Shown here: piece by piece, positions 46,238 through 58,500 of the stretch
Layout: every line of letters starts with the position of its first letter
Numbering within the stretch: the first letter of the stretch is position 1
Source: Psococerastis gibbosa
Lineage: Eukaryota; Arthropoda; Insecta; Psocodea; Psocidae
DNA: 64,000 bases
Direction of reading: 5' to 3'
Assembly: GCA_963971405.1 (NCBI GenBank)
Contig: OZ020484.1
Span: forward strand, 39,454,770 to 39,518,769
Made by a program: the position numbers and the translations under genes
The notes under the pieces: generated by a model
What the model saw: the letters and a program-made list of their open reading frames with translations, nothing else
What the model was told of the DNA's origin: nothing
Database searches by the model: none

Positions 46238-46301
46238 CTGCCAAGTGCCAACTGTTGTCTGCAGCAAATTTCTGACGGTGTTCTCAATAATAGCAAATCA
46301 T
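46238..46301 (-). other. SLBP: Probable non-coding first exon of SLBP with a short uORF
   Basis: On the minus strand a strong donor (CAG|GTATGT) ends at 46238. It would splice to the acceptor before 45181. The joined frame toward ATG 45147 is open but has no earlier ATG, so this would be leader. A five-codon upstream ORF (ATG at 46301, stop at 46284) lies within it. The transcription start is not determined; 46301 is only a minimum extent. Confidence 0.5.
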
Positions 46302-46355
46302 AGTTTTGAGTTTTGGCGGTTGGTTGCTAGGCAACTTCTAAATTGGAAATACAGA
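46239..46355. promoter_or_regulatory. Shared SLBP/CBY1 bidirectional promoter with RFX X-box
   Basis: SLBP (minus) and CBY1 (plus) are head-to-head here. GTTGCTAGGCAAC at 46323-46335 is an inverted repeat that fits the RFX X-box consensus RYYNYY-N1-3-RRNRAC with a one-base spacer. It ends 20 bp before the CBY1 ATG. RFX factors drive ciliary genes, and Chibby acts at the ciliary base, so the site makes functional sense. Binding itself is inference. Confidence 0.6.
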
Positions 46356-48621
46356 ATGCCTTTCTTTTCCGATAAGTTTATTAGCCCACTATCACGGAAG
46401 AATAAGCCAAATCAATCGTTCTCAAAAGAAAGGGGTCATAAGGAGATTCCTATAGTCAAACTTAATTTAGATGGTGTCGAATCTGAATTTTTTAACGGGA
46501 AATGGACTGTGGGTAAGACAAATACATAATTCTACGTATAGCATAGCCTATATTATTATTAGAGTGGCGCATATTATGGGGTCAATAAGCACAATATAGC
46601 CTATAAGGTCCTCAATGGGTTGTCGTGCCGTGGGAATGCGGCGTTCCTGTTTTCAATGTTAAGCTTGTAAGTTTCAAATAGCTGGGAGCATTGGCGTAAA
46701 TTTGGCTTAGCCCAGGACCCCCCTATTTACGCCAATGGTTGCAAATAGAAACAAAATTGATGAATAGGCCCAAATTAGTGAGGTTATACGGATTTTGCAA
46801 GCAGTACAGTTGAGATATTATAACGACGAATATACCCACCATTGAGGGGGGCCCGGGGGTCTCCCCCGGAAAAAAAGTTGGAAAAAATAGCTCTGATATA
46901 TTGGGGTTTTAAGTATTTTGAGTAGGTAACATATTTTTTGTGAAAGTGCTTGGTGAATATGTTGATTTTTTTCATGTAAAATAAGCATACTAAGAATTAA
47001 TTCCCCTTTCATTATTGTGGCATACTATGCCTTCAGCCTCCATAACGTCTTTGTCACCAGAAATCCTGGGGGTGGGGGGCTACGGGTGCTTCTGGGGGGT
47101 CTTAGCCCAGGATCCCTCTATTTACGCCAATGTTTGCCAGCAGTACAATTGAGATAACGACGAATAAACCTACCATTGTGGGGGGCCCGGGGGTCCCCCC
47201 GGTGAAAAATTTGGAAAAAATAGCTCTGAAGTATTGAGGTTTTAAGCATTTTGAGAAATATATTTTTCGGAAAGTACTTGGTTGATTGTTTTCATGTAAA
47301 ATAAGCATACTAAGAATTAATTTCCCTTTCAATATTGTGGATGCTATGCCTTTAGCCTCCTTAACGTCTTTGTCACCAAAAATCCTGGGGGGGGGGCTGA
47401 CCCCCCCCCCCCCCCCCAGGACCCCCCCTATTTACGCCAATGGCTGGGAGTAGCTACATTGTCCACATATTGTACAATACAAATATTAGTCCCTAACTAG
47501 CCAGAGCCGGATCCACCGTATTACAAATAATAAAAATAGCTGTCAGTGGCCTCCTCGATGTCAATAAGATTACCCCAATTTGGAAATACATCAATGGTCA
47601 GACTATATAGTTATAAGTTATATCTTTTTTTTAATATGCAAGCAATTCAATGAATGTATCCGAATAACCTCAAAGTCGCCTCTGTAGGTAATACCTGTGT
47701 TGAGTTACGACAGGTCACCGATCGCATGATGTGTAGAAACTCGCTCAAGTACGAACAAGCTACCACTATTGCCATCGAAGTCCTTAAATTTGTTCTAAGA
47801 CAGGCTGTATCCAATAGTCTCACTGATAATGTTAACTTATCATATAAAAGCAGCGCAATTATCGGGTTTTGGGTAGGAGTCTCTACTCTAGACTTCAGAT
47901 GACTCCTAGGCATCAAACCCTCCCGCCGAGCGTGTATCCTGTGAGTGGACAGTGCTCCCAGTTGACAGTCCAGAACTCAAATTCACTCCAGCCACTTTAA
48001 ACAGGGGTCTGCAATGAGCAAGGTATGGGCTGGCTGTAATAATGCGGTTGGCCCTTTTCTGTAGCAAAAGTATCTAGCTTACCCCTGCAGAATGCCCCCA
48101 CGTAGAATAGGTAATAGGTAATTTAAGACTATGGCGGGGTTTCCATTGACCTCGTTTTTTAGCGAGAGCGTGATATTGCTATGGTAACAGATATTAAAGA
48201 CAGTCTTTAATGTCTGCTACCACACGTCAATATCACGCTCACGCTAAAAAAACGAGGTCAATGGAAACCCCGCATATGAAACAGACGATAGTATTCCATT
48301 AAATGACACTGTTCTGGCACCGGTTGACAAATCTGTTAGCCCCATCCAAAGCCTACTAATGTGAAGACTGTCATTAACACTGTAATTGTATTTGCAGAAC
48401 GCACAAATTCTAACTCAAAACTTGACAGTGACTTTGAAGACCTTATAATTAGCTTAAAGGAAGAAATAAATATTCTGAAATTAAAAAATGAAATTTTACT
48501 GGATATGGTAAGTATTCAGGTACCTACGACACGGACTTAATGGCATTGATGAGACTCGAAGATAACGATCATTACTTTCTTTCAGCTGGCTGAAGGCGCG
48601 GTCAGTAATCAGCACCTTTGA
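46356..48621 (+). CDS. CBY1: Chibby homologue, basal-body and beta-catenin-interacting protein
   Basis: Chibby is a small coiled-coil protein of the distal centriole/ciliary base; in vertebrates it also antagonises beta-catenin. Exons are 46356-46512, 48398-48507 and 48586-48621 (TGA), in phase, giving 100 aa. The diagnostic start MPFFSDKFISPLSRKNKP matches the family's MPFF...FSPxK N-terminus. It is followed by a short linker ending FFNGKWTVE. Exon 2 is a heptad-rich coiled coil (ISLKEEINILKLKNEILLDM, about residues 69-88) that runs into LAEGAVSNQHL in exon 3. It is a little shorter than the 126-aa human protein, with the loss at the C-terminus. An upstream ATG at 46245 is in the same frame, but the family start is clearly the MPFF Met. 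Intron 1 holds a tandem hAT-like element, a SINE and a palindromic MITE. Position next to an RFX X-box supports ciliary expression. Confidence 0.9.
46689..47442. mobile_element. hAT-like element with tandemly repeated termini in CBY1 intron 1
   Basis: GCTGGGAG flanks both sides (46681-46688, 47443-47450). The element starts CATTGGCGTAAAT and ends ATTTACGCCAATG. The same terminus also appears internally at about 46724-46738 and 47119-47132. Units 46797-47132 and 47137-47442 are direct repeats of roughly 310-335 bp. Confidence 0.82.
47624..47805 (-). mobile_element. SINE family 1 copy in CBY1 intron 1
   Basis: The reverse-strand copy ends with a T-run at 47625-47632 and contains CGCCTCTGTAGGTAATAC and TGCCATCGAAGTCC. 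Confidence 0.7.
48131..48276. mobile_element. Palindromic MITE in CBY1 intron 1
   Basis: Ends are TGGCGGGGTTTCCATTGACC and its inverse (GGTCAATGGAAACCCCGCA). Inside it carries the shared GTCTTTAATGTCTGCTACCA core. Arms are about 70 bp with few mismatches. Confidence 0.88.
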
Positions 48622-48994
48622 CTGTAGATTTCATGCATCGCGCTGCGTACAATTCTTCCTATTGTGCCCTGGAAAGTAGTTTTAACAAAATTCTAAACAT
48701 CATGTTTACCGGTAGCTTAATTATTAATATTGTTATGCTAGAAGAAAATAACTAATAGGTGCAATCGGTACCCAAGATAGCCGAAATTAGCACAAGGCAC
48801 CAGCTATAAAGTAAACATATACTAATTTAACCGACTTCAACTTCCAAGGCAGTATACTTATAAGCTTGGCTAACTGACAACTTAAAATAACAGGGAGACA
48901 TTTATTTCTCAATTGTTTAATTTGGGGTTAAACCACGCAAAGTTGTATCCAAAAATCCAAAATCCAGAATATATCTATCTATATGTACATCCTT
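48622..48994. other. CBY1 3' flank
   Basis: This is the expected 3' UTR and spacer. No canonical AATAAA was seen and no second gene. Confidence 0.4.
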
Positions 48995-49182
48995 ACTTTT
49001 TTTTTTTTTTTTTTTTTTTTTAAGGGCAAACAATTTAATTGAATTTTTATAATTATAATTATTTGATTGACATCTTCAGTCGCCTCACTAAGTAACTTAA
49101 TACTTGTGTTGAGTTACGACACGTCTCCAATCGGACGGTGTAGACACTCACACAAGTACAAGCACGCTAGCGCTTGCAACAT
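48995..49182 (-). mobile_element. SINE family 1 copy between CBY1 and TOP3A
   Basis: A long T-run (48997-49021) is the poly(A) tail on the minus strand; CAGTCGCCTC and GTTGAGTTACGACACGTC identify the body. The head is diverged. Confidence 0.7.
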
Positions 49183-49518
49183 AAAGCCGATAAATTAGCT
49201 GTCAGATATTAATTGCAACATTATAATATGCGCTTGATCGTTTTCTTGCTGGAAAATAATGGTCTAAGCTTGAGCTTTTCGTATAACCTGGTAATTATCA
49301 AGCCTAAACAGTGCGGGAGGTTAGAAATTGTTCTATCCTTTCGGTCTTCGGACACTTGATTTAACAAGCATCTACCCAAATTCGTGCTCTAAAACATGTC
49401 TAAGTCAGGTCACAAGCAGGTCTAGCAAGGAAATTAAAATTAAAATGTAGACTTTGCAATTACAAAATGTTTGGAAGAGATTAGGAGCAGTTGATTTTAA
49501 ACTAGTCTAAAGTAGGCC

Positions 49519-52500
49519 CTAATTTTTTTGCATTTCTCGCAGTGCTAGTCTTTGCTTATAACATAGTGGCAACCTACGTGTCATACCTTCCACACCACAT
49601 ATTCCACATTTTCGTCGTTTAGATGGACCCGGGTTTTGCGTAGCTGGACGTTTACTAGCAGCTGCGGTGCCTATTAAAAAAAATTCTAGTGTACTATTTA
49701 TACGAACTCATAGTCCCAAAGATAGATTTCTTGAAATACAAATAAATAAAAACTTTCCAGCAAGTAGGCTTACAGAAACTTACGAGTTAATTTTAATTTA
49801 GAATATAAATTCTATTATAATATGTCAATTAAAGAACCTTCTGAAAATTCAAACGGAGGTGTGATTTTTCAGCTAAATTAGAAACTGTCAACTAATAAAA
49901 CAAATAATTTGCAGAATTATGTAAACATATATGCCTATAAAATCTAAAACTAAGTTATAATTGGGGCAAAATGGTTGCCAACTAGTGACTTTTGAGTACA
50001 TATTGGTCAAGATCCCCCAATCTAATCGTCATCATAGCAATTCCCTTCTTAAATAGGTTAGCGGGACTTCAGACCACTATAATTCTCTCTAAGTCGTCTA
50101 TCATCTCCTGCTGTTGCGTACATTCTAGGCATCGCGTCATAGATATTGGGTTGAACATTTTGGCGCTCAAGCATCATTCATCCTCTCCACATGCCCCAAC
50201 CTGAGCCTTCCAACCTTTTATCACGTTCACATTTACGGTTGATACTATTATAGTATTTTATTTAATACAAGCGGAGCTTGGGCCCGCTTCGCGGCCCCTT
50301 GCGCCTGCCGCCGACGGAAGCTCACCCCTTCGGGACCTCGCATTAACGAGGTTCCATTGAGAATTACGCAGCTCGCCTCTCCGGGGCTCGCAAGAATTGT
50401 TTTCCTCGTTTTTTTTTTCGCGGTCGCGGATATGTGACTGATGCAAAAATTAGATAAAAACAATCCTTGATGCGGATTATATACCATGCTAAAATTTCAG
50501 CTCAATCGGTGCAGAACTTTTTGAGGTTTTGAAGCGCACACAAACCAACATAACATTTTTACATATATACTACTATAAACTATTATATAATGGCCGTTGG
50601 CAAACTGGTACACATCCTCGATGTCAACCTACACCGGCTAAAACCAATAATGGACAAGCTTACTATTGACACCACGTAAGAGGCGTAAGCGTGACTAAGG
50701 CAAGCAAGGGCATGAGTCAAGCTGATACTTAAGCTAACGATTAAGTGAAACTGAGTCAGTAAAGTTCGAAGAGTTTTACCTCTTCCCCTGGCGCCTGTGC
50801 TGCGATTGTTCCCCCAGTTTGATGACCATGGTATACCATTGTTTGAGTTAGTTTGGTTGATGGTCGTGTCAGCATTCCATTGGAAAAAGTTACAGCGACC
50901 CGCAGCGCCCATTGGCTTCTGACAACAGAAGAAAGCTCTGCCTTTGTTCGGTCCATCTTTTTGGACAGTTAAACTGCAAGATAAAAAATGTTTTATAATA
51001 GTTCAATAGTTCATTTAGTAAAAGCGTTTGTCTTTCATTTCTTTAAACTAGACTTTTATTATGCATAATTTATTAATATAAAATATGCAAATAGGGCAAT
51101 GCTATGATTCATAAAATAGTACAGGATACAGTACACGTGACAAAATGTTCATGGAAATTCTTGTAGTTGGAAAGTTCTGCTCCCACTCGCATAGCTATTA
51201 TACATTTAGGGAGAGATTTAAAAAAAAATGCGTAGACAAGGAATTTTTGGAGAAATTAATTAATTCCTCGTTCCACAGCCGCAAAGATATGAAAATGGTC
51301 AGATCAAAAATTCATAACAGGTGCAAGCTTTCGTAGGAAATTTACATTTTCCGACATAAAGAATTAATAACTTAGAAAAATGGCATCAAACAGATTTTAT
51401 AGAATAGTAGTTAATCAGTAGGGTAAATAGGTTGTATTTGGAGGAAGCTTGCATTTTTTATGAATTTTTTATCTGCTTTCAGCATTACTGCTTTAAGCAA
51501 CCCTATCAACCTGGCGGGGGGAGTGAGTCTGTTTATTAACTTGATGCACCTTAACAGCAGACTCCTTCACGTCGGGGAGAAAGGGAGTTGACTGACAGGG
51601 TGGACCTCCTGTTTATAGTGGATTCCGAAGTGGGGACATAGTAAAGCCACTCGATGAATTCGGAGGTGACCAGGACTAACCACGCACGTAGACTGGTATA
51701 GTCTCAGTGCGGTATCATGTTCCCCTGCCAACTAAGTTTGCCGCAGATTGAAACACGCTCTGCTCTCGTGAATTCAACTTTTCAAATTCAATTTTTTTTC
51801 ATAACTTTCCCGTAATGATATATTACCTTTTAGCAGCAGAGCCACAATTACAGTTGACAGGGTCAGGCGGACCGGGAGGTGGTGGCGGTCCTCCGCCTCC
51901 GCCTCCACCGCCTCCTCCTCCTCCCCCTCTTCCTCCAAAGTCATCGTCGGCCCATTGGAAGAACCCGCAGCCTTGCTCCCCTGGTGGAACGTCGCATTTG
52001 TAAAACTTTCTTCCCATAGTCGGGCCTTGTTTTCTAACAGTCAATAGGATAGCTGGTTTACCACAGTGACAATTAACTGGGTCACTTGCCGACATTCCCC
52101 CACCTTGTGTGTTTCCATTAAAATTACGAGAACTGAAACATACAGTTTCAATTAATTTTACATATTTTTTTTTATAATATAATGCCTGCTCTTAATCCGA
52201 GTTAGGCTAAGATACAAATTTAAACTTTTCATGATTCTTATTACGTTTGTATAAAAACGAACCTACAATAATTGCAAGTAACAAATAGGTCTAAGCCTGT
52301 ATTGGTGCTACATTTATAAATAATAAAATAAATAAATAAGGGCTTTGTTCTATTACTAAGCCAACCTAGCGGAGTTAGGGTTATACAGCCCTCTCTTACA
52401 CTGAACGTCAAGACATGTAGCGTAATGGTACGGACTCTGACTTTCATCCGAAAGGTTGTTGGTTCGAGTTCCACACTGGCTACATTTTCTGCCCATGCTT

Positions 52501-55500
52501 CGGAGGGCATGAAAAGCAGGTAGTCCCGGGCCTTCCCAGTTTAGTGTAAGAGAGGGCTTTATAGCCCTAACTCCGCTAGGTTGGCTTAGTAACAAAAACA
52601 ATAAAAAGTCCTTATTTACTAAATTATTTTATTTGAACTAGGAAGGCCCTGGACCGCCTGCATTACATGCCTTGCAAAGCTTCTTCTTCCCCCTTAATGC
52701 CGCGTGCGCAGTGGGGGGGGGGGGGGTGGTCGCCCCAAACCCATTTCCTGAACTCGCCCCGGTCGGACGCTAACGCCTTGAGCTCAGCCATTGTCTCCCC
52801 TGCCCTCCGAAGCATGGTCAGAAAATTTAGCCAGTGTGGGACTCGAACCAACAGGCAATCTAAGGGGAAAAAGCCTTAAAAGTGTAACCAACAAATATCT
52901 CATGAAATAACAATCGCAGAGCTGTCAAAAATATCAGGACAAACAGCAGAAGATTTTCTTAGCATTTTGATACAGTTGTAACTAACACAGATTGGTACAA
53001 TTTATTATTGAATTTGATTTGTACAAAAAACGATTAGTTTGGCAGTCCCGGGGAAGGAGTTGCAGAATTGTGGCCAATTTGTGTTAGTGAAGGCCCAATG
53101 TCATGTTTCGTAATGTAGAGGAGCTTTTTGCTAAGTTAACCGGGATATTTTTGACGCCTCTTCGATCGACTTTTCCTGTGAAATCCGATTAGCTCGTAAG
53201 TAGCCTACTATTTATACACATTATGAATACTACACCTCAATATCCCAGTAGAATACGATTATTCACTTATTAAGCTAATAAAAAATGTACACCACCTGCT
53301 AGGATTAGTATTATATCCACTATCTTGCGGCGTACTGCGGTTGCGTTGTGTTATTGGTTGCGCAGATGGATTATTTGAGGGGCGAGTATCTGCAGGGCCC
53401 GTTAAAACATTAATAAGATTCGCATCACAGACAACACAGCCTTCGTAATTTGAAGGCAAATAACAACCACCTGGAGAAAACTTGAATTTTAATAGCTTTG
53501 TAGAAGGGCCACACTGAAACAGAACGAACAGTGGTAAGATTAAAAGCCAGTCACTTTAAATTGGGTTTATGCCAATTTTTACCACTAATATCACTGCTAG
53601 ATAGAAGATGGTCGATGTGGTCGTCATGCGTTAAAACCCCGCTTTTGGGTAAATGAAAGGTGTTCAGAAATACACTGGGTATCCACATGAAAGTATGTAA
53701 AGAATTTGGGTAATAGTCAATACAAGATTTTGATTCTAGGCACACGCAACATTGAAAGTTTTTCCCTTGGAACTCCTAGTTAATTATTATAGAATATACC
53801 GCAATCAATATATTTAATCTCCAATACTGCTCCGATATCCCAACTAAAGAGCCCGGGCCATAAGTGGTAGCTTGCTTGTACTTGTGCGAGTCTCTACACA
53901 TCATACGTGCACCACACAATCGGAGACTTGTCGCTACTCAACACATGTATTACCTCTGGAAGGGGTTATTCGAATACATTCTTTCAATTGTTTGAATGCG
54001 AATCTTTACAGAAAGTGTCCAAGGCAATAAACCAATAAAATCTTAATACACTTGTTAACTTATCAATGTTCATCTACTAACCACCAAACAGCTGCCGGCA
54101 GCAGTATTAGCGTCCAGAACAAATGATGGCAACCAAATTGCTTCGCGACAACCAGGATAACCTTCACAGCTAATGAATTTTCCACCGCCTTCTCTGCGTG
54201 GCCTGAGGACCAAGAACATGCCGCACTTGGAACAGGGCGCAACTCTCTGTAAAGGTTGAACAACCGCCGGGTCTGCAGGATTGGTGGTTGGCTGAACCTG
54301 TAATGGCAATATTAATTAGACAGTGAGACAGACAACCCATATTGCGTTAAAGGACGTTATTGAAAACAGCTAAGTAGTATTGTATAGTAGCCCCCTAGAT
54401 AAGTGGTGTGCGAGAGGCCCTCACAATCCTAAATTCGCCTGGGTTGTCTTATTTATTTATTCTTAACTTAATATTGTCACGTTCAAGTAGAAATTCAACT
54501 GCGAGTTGTTGGGTAAATTACTACAAATAAAAGTGCTACAATTCCACAATGTTTAACGCTTTTAACTACAATAGTATAGCAAAGATGTGACATTTGTGGG
54601 TCAAATTACAGTAAAAAGTTGACTTTGCAAGCAATATCAAACCTGGAGATATTGCTGAATGGCATCATTTAATCTTTGCACTTGTCTCTGAGCTTGCACG
54701 AAGGTTTCTCGATATTTCCTTACTTGGTCAGCTAAGACGTCTTCAGGTCTTTTAACACCATCGCATATTCTGCAAGATAAAACAGCACGTTACTGCAGAA
54801 TACGAAGCTTATTCAATGCATTTGTATTGCATTTTGAAATATCAAGTATTATTCGGATGGCTCAAGGAAAAACATTTTCGTGGAAAAGCGCAAAAACTAG
54901 CAACACCTTTATTTCCCAATGAACATTCATTTTATTACAGTTTCACAACTCAAACCCACTCCAACAATAATGAAAATTGGTTTAAAATGTTCCTCACCGC
55001 TTTAAATCAGACTCCAAATCAGATCTTAGCTTTGGTTTTGACATTTCGAAGCCCATGTTGTCATAGCCCACAACCAGACTCATTCCCAATGTTTTTGGGA
55101 CAAAGTACTTGTTATCTTTAAGACCAACGTAAAGGCGAGCTTTTATAGTTTCTATATGTTCAGCGTGAGTGGCATCGGTACCTAAAACAATAGACAATAT
55201 GCTAAAACAGTGGAAAGAAACCTGGCTAAATGTACAATTTGGTTGCTATCTAGCGATTCATATTAGATACAACGTTAAATTCGCAATAATTGGGTCAAGC
55301 CATGGCGAAAATATTGTCGCTCCATCTATTCGCAGCTTAGATATAAACGCATATCAGGCCTACCATACTTGGATTCGTTGTGATATGATTCTAATAGTAA
55401 TCCCGGACTGAATAACTATGAAAACAAAGCAATCTATTTTAATTAATATTGTTGGTTCATACCAATGCCGTGCTTCTCCATGAGTGCGATAAGATCAGCT

Positions 55501-58500
55501 TCGGTGAGGAGTTCGGGAGGTTCAGTTTCGCCTTCAGCCATCTCAATGCATGGAGAGAACGACTCTCCCTCCCGGTATTGGTGAATCTCCTTGTCACTCC
55601 ATTTGTCATATGGGTAAACATCAAGGTAGTTCTTTGCAATTATCATAAGTCCTTTTGCAGTGAACTGAAAGCAACCAACATATGATAAAACAGTAGAATC
55701 AGCGGGAAAGCGTGCAGCACAGCGAACCATAATTACCTTAATGCAATCTTTTGAGTAGATGGATCGCTAAACTGCTTCTCTGAGGTAGGTAGCCATAAGC
55801 TATTTATACATTTAATCTATCAAAGTTAAAATATGTGGCAAACAAAAATAGTCATTCTCTACCATCACTACCTACATTTCCTTATAAATAATGTACAGTA
55901 TAAATAATATCTGCATTATAATAAAATAAAAACACTACACCAGCCTCTAGAATGCTACAATTGGTAGCTCCCCTCTTAATGAAGCAGTAGAATCTGGGCT
56001 GATGGGCCATGGTCGATCTGAAAGCGTACTTCCAAGCGTTTCGTCAACAACTGTGGTCGACTTTTTCAATGGCACCATGACTTCTAAGATACTATCTCAG
56101 AAGAATTCAAGTTTTGCATATTATTGGACTTTGTCTGTTTGCAAATAAATGCTTATTTATTTTATTTAAGTCTACATGATACCACCGAAGATGTCTTTGA
56201 GATCGATCGCGGCCCATCAGTCCAGATTCTACTACTTCATCATCTGAATCCAGCCAAAAAAGTATTTGTAATTTTTATTTCTCCTCCGTTCCTTAACACG
56301 AAGTACATTATATTATCATACCTTTTCACCGGCAATATCAATATCCACAGTAGTTTCTAAGCCTTCCGCATGCTTTGAGAGGCAGGCAAGGAAGTGACGA
56401 ACAATAAACTCGTAGATGCGCTTTTCCTGACCCGATAACTGCGATGCTCCTGCATACTTGGTTGGGTGAATAGGAGGATGCGCCTGGTCGGACTTGTTCC
56501 CTTGGAAAGGATTTGGGCCGTCTTGAATCACACGCTGGGCAAATTCTGAAACAGAAGAAAGCGAGATATCGATACTCATAGAAATATATTAACTAAGGGA
56601 GTTATAATATCCTTTACGGGGCTCCCGTCAGTCATAAGCCAACTATCAGAGATAAGTACCAATGTAAAAAATATCCAAGTCTTAAATATTGCAGCATAGC
56701 AGAACGGATATCTGGACCCGGTCTAAACTCCGTACTCAACTTGTGCAGGCTTATTCACTCAGCGAAATTGTGTACTTATTTTGTGCAGGCCACACTAGCC
56801 GCCATATTGATAACGGGATGTCGATACTGCAGAAAAGTCATTGCTTACCAAATCGCTCCAGGATAGGGTATGAAATCACAATGGGGGATAAGCCTCATCT
56901 ACTCGTTAAATTGGCAATCTGGGCTAATGGATTGTGGTCAATCTGAGAGCGTACTTCGTAGTCCATCTCGGTTCATTAGCCTGGATTGTCTTGTTCCACC
57001 ACCTAACTCAAGCCTTTGTAATTGTATCGAGACCAGAGCTGATTCCGTAGATGTTTGTACAAATCAAGAACAAGGAAAATTATAGTGCCAGCAGCGAATT
57101 TTAATTACCAACGACTGTCTACGGTCTCAAATATGGTAATTGATGTGCGTAAGACAGTATAAATAATAGTCTCCTTAGTAACTTTGTAAAACTTGCTGTC
57201 ACTCATTGGGAAAAAATTACTTGGTAATTTTACGTTAAAATATAAAAACACACACAACCGGTTTTAGCTCACGCCATCGCATCGCCATGTCTAAGAAAAC
57301 AGTAAAAATCAAACGGTATGCAAGAAAGCAAGATAAAACTTTAAACACATTGTCAAGATACGCACAGCATAGCATATATTAAACAAATGAACTTTTAAAA
57401 AAGTGGTAGCCCCAACAAGGGAGAACTATTTAAAAAGGTTATGTCATTAAGTAAAGTTTTGTTTTCAATCATAGCTTCTCTAATCTCAATAGATTCTAAA
57501 TTATCAAGTAGTTTTCCCTTGTTGGCTACATGCAAAGTCTTAAAATTATCGAAGTCACAGGAATGGCTGTGGGCGTTTATATGTTGGGCAAAGGAAGACT
57601 GACTGTCTGGTTTTCATATTCCACGTCTATGTTCCGCTATTCTTACTCTAAAACCGCTCCCAGTTTGCCAAATATATAAACTACCACAATCCTTGATAAA
57701 CCGTAAGAATGTAAGATAGCATTACCTCCCCAGTTAGGATCTTGGACTTGTTGCTGCACCAAATCCTGCAGATTAATTTCCTTGGGGAAAATATTGGTTT
57801 CAGTACGAGGGTAAGATATGTACCCCTGGGTGTACAGTTTCTCAGCTATCTTCATTGTCTCCTTCGCATTGATCCTCAACTTTCTTGACACGAGCTTCTC
57901 CATTTCCTGTAACCAAAGTTTGAAACTGGAACTTCACCATGTATCTAAAATTTAACGAGCTTTTTTTTTAATATAAAAAGGTTAATCGCAAACAAACAAT
58001 TTAATGAATGTATCCAATTGACATCTTCAGTCGCCTCTGTAGGTTAGTACCCGTGCTGATTACGACATACGTCTGTCTCCGATCGCTTGGCATGTAAAGA
58101 GCTACAATAGAAATTGTTGCCGCCTCTAAAATTGACATGCTACTACGAGGTTCATTTTGTGCAAGCTTACAACGCACAATATACCAACCATATAAGCGGC
58201 TTTATCTGTTCCCTACGCTGACTCAACAGCGCCAAATTATTTTTCAATAAATTACTGCTTCCGTCAGTTTTAAAGCAAAAACTATTGAAGTTCACTCTGG
58301 TCTTCGATTATAAGGTCTTCAATATTTGGTGATTTAAAGAGTACTCATTGTTATTATAATAATACTATCTGCCATTTTTAAAATGAATAAATTATTCACC
58401 ACTGTATCGAGAGGTCTAGGTCTCCACTTGCTCTTTGACTTGCTTTCAATCTTTTCAACTTTCGCTACTGGGTTTTCCATACAAGTATCATATAAAACGG

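Noticed and set aside
46245-46355. Upstream in-frame extension of Chibby
   Set aside because: It would cross the X-box and the SLBP leader; the family starts at the MPFF methionine.
46797-47442. CRISPR-like or LTR-like direct repeats
   Set aside because: The units share hAT-like termini with an 8-bp duplication outside; there are no spacers, and no LTR, primer-binding or gag-pol features.
51815-52003. Poly-proline plus-strand frame
   Set aside because: It is the complement of the poly-Gly tract of TOP3A exon 13.
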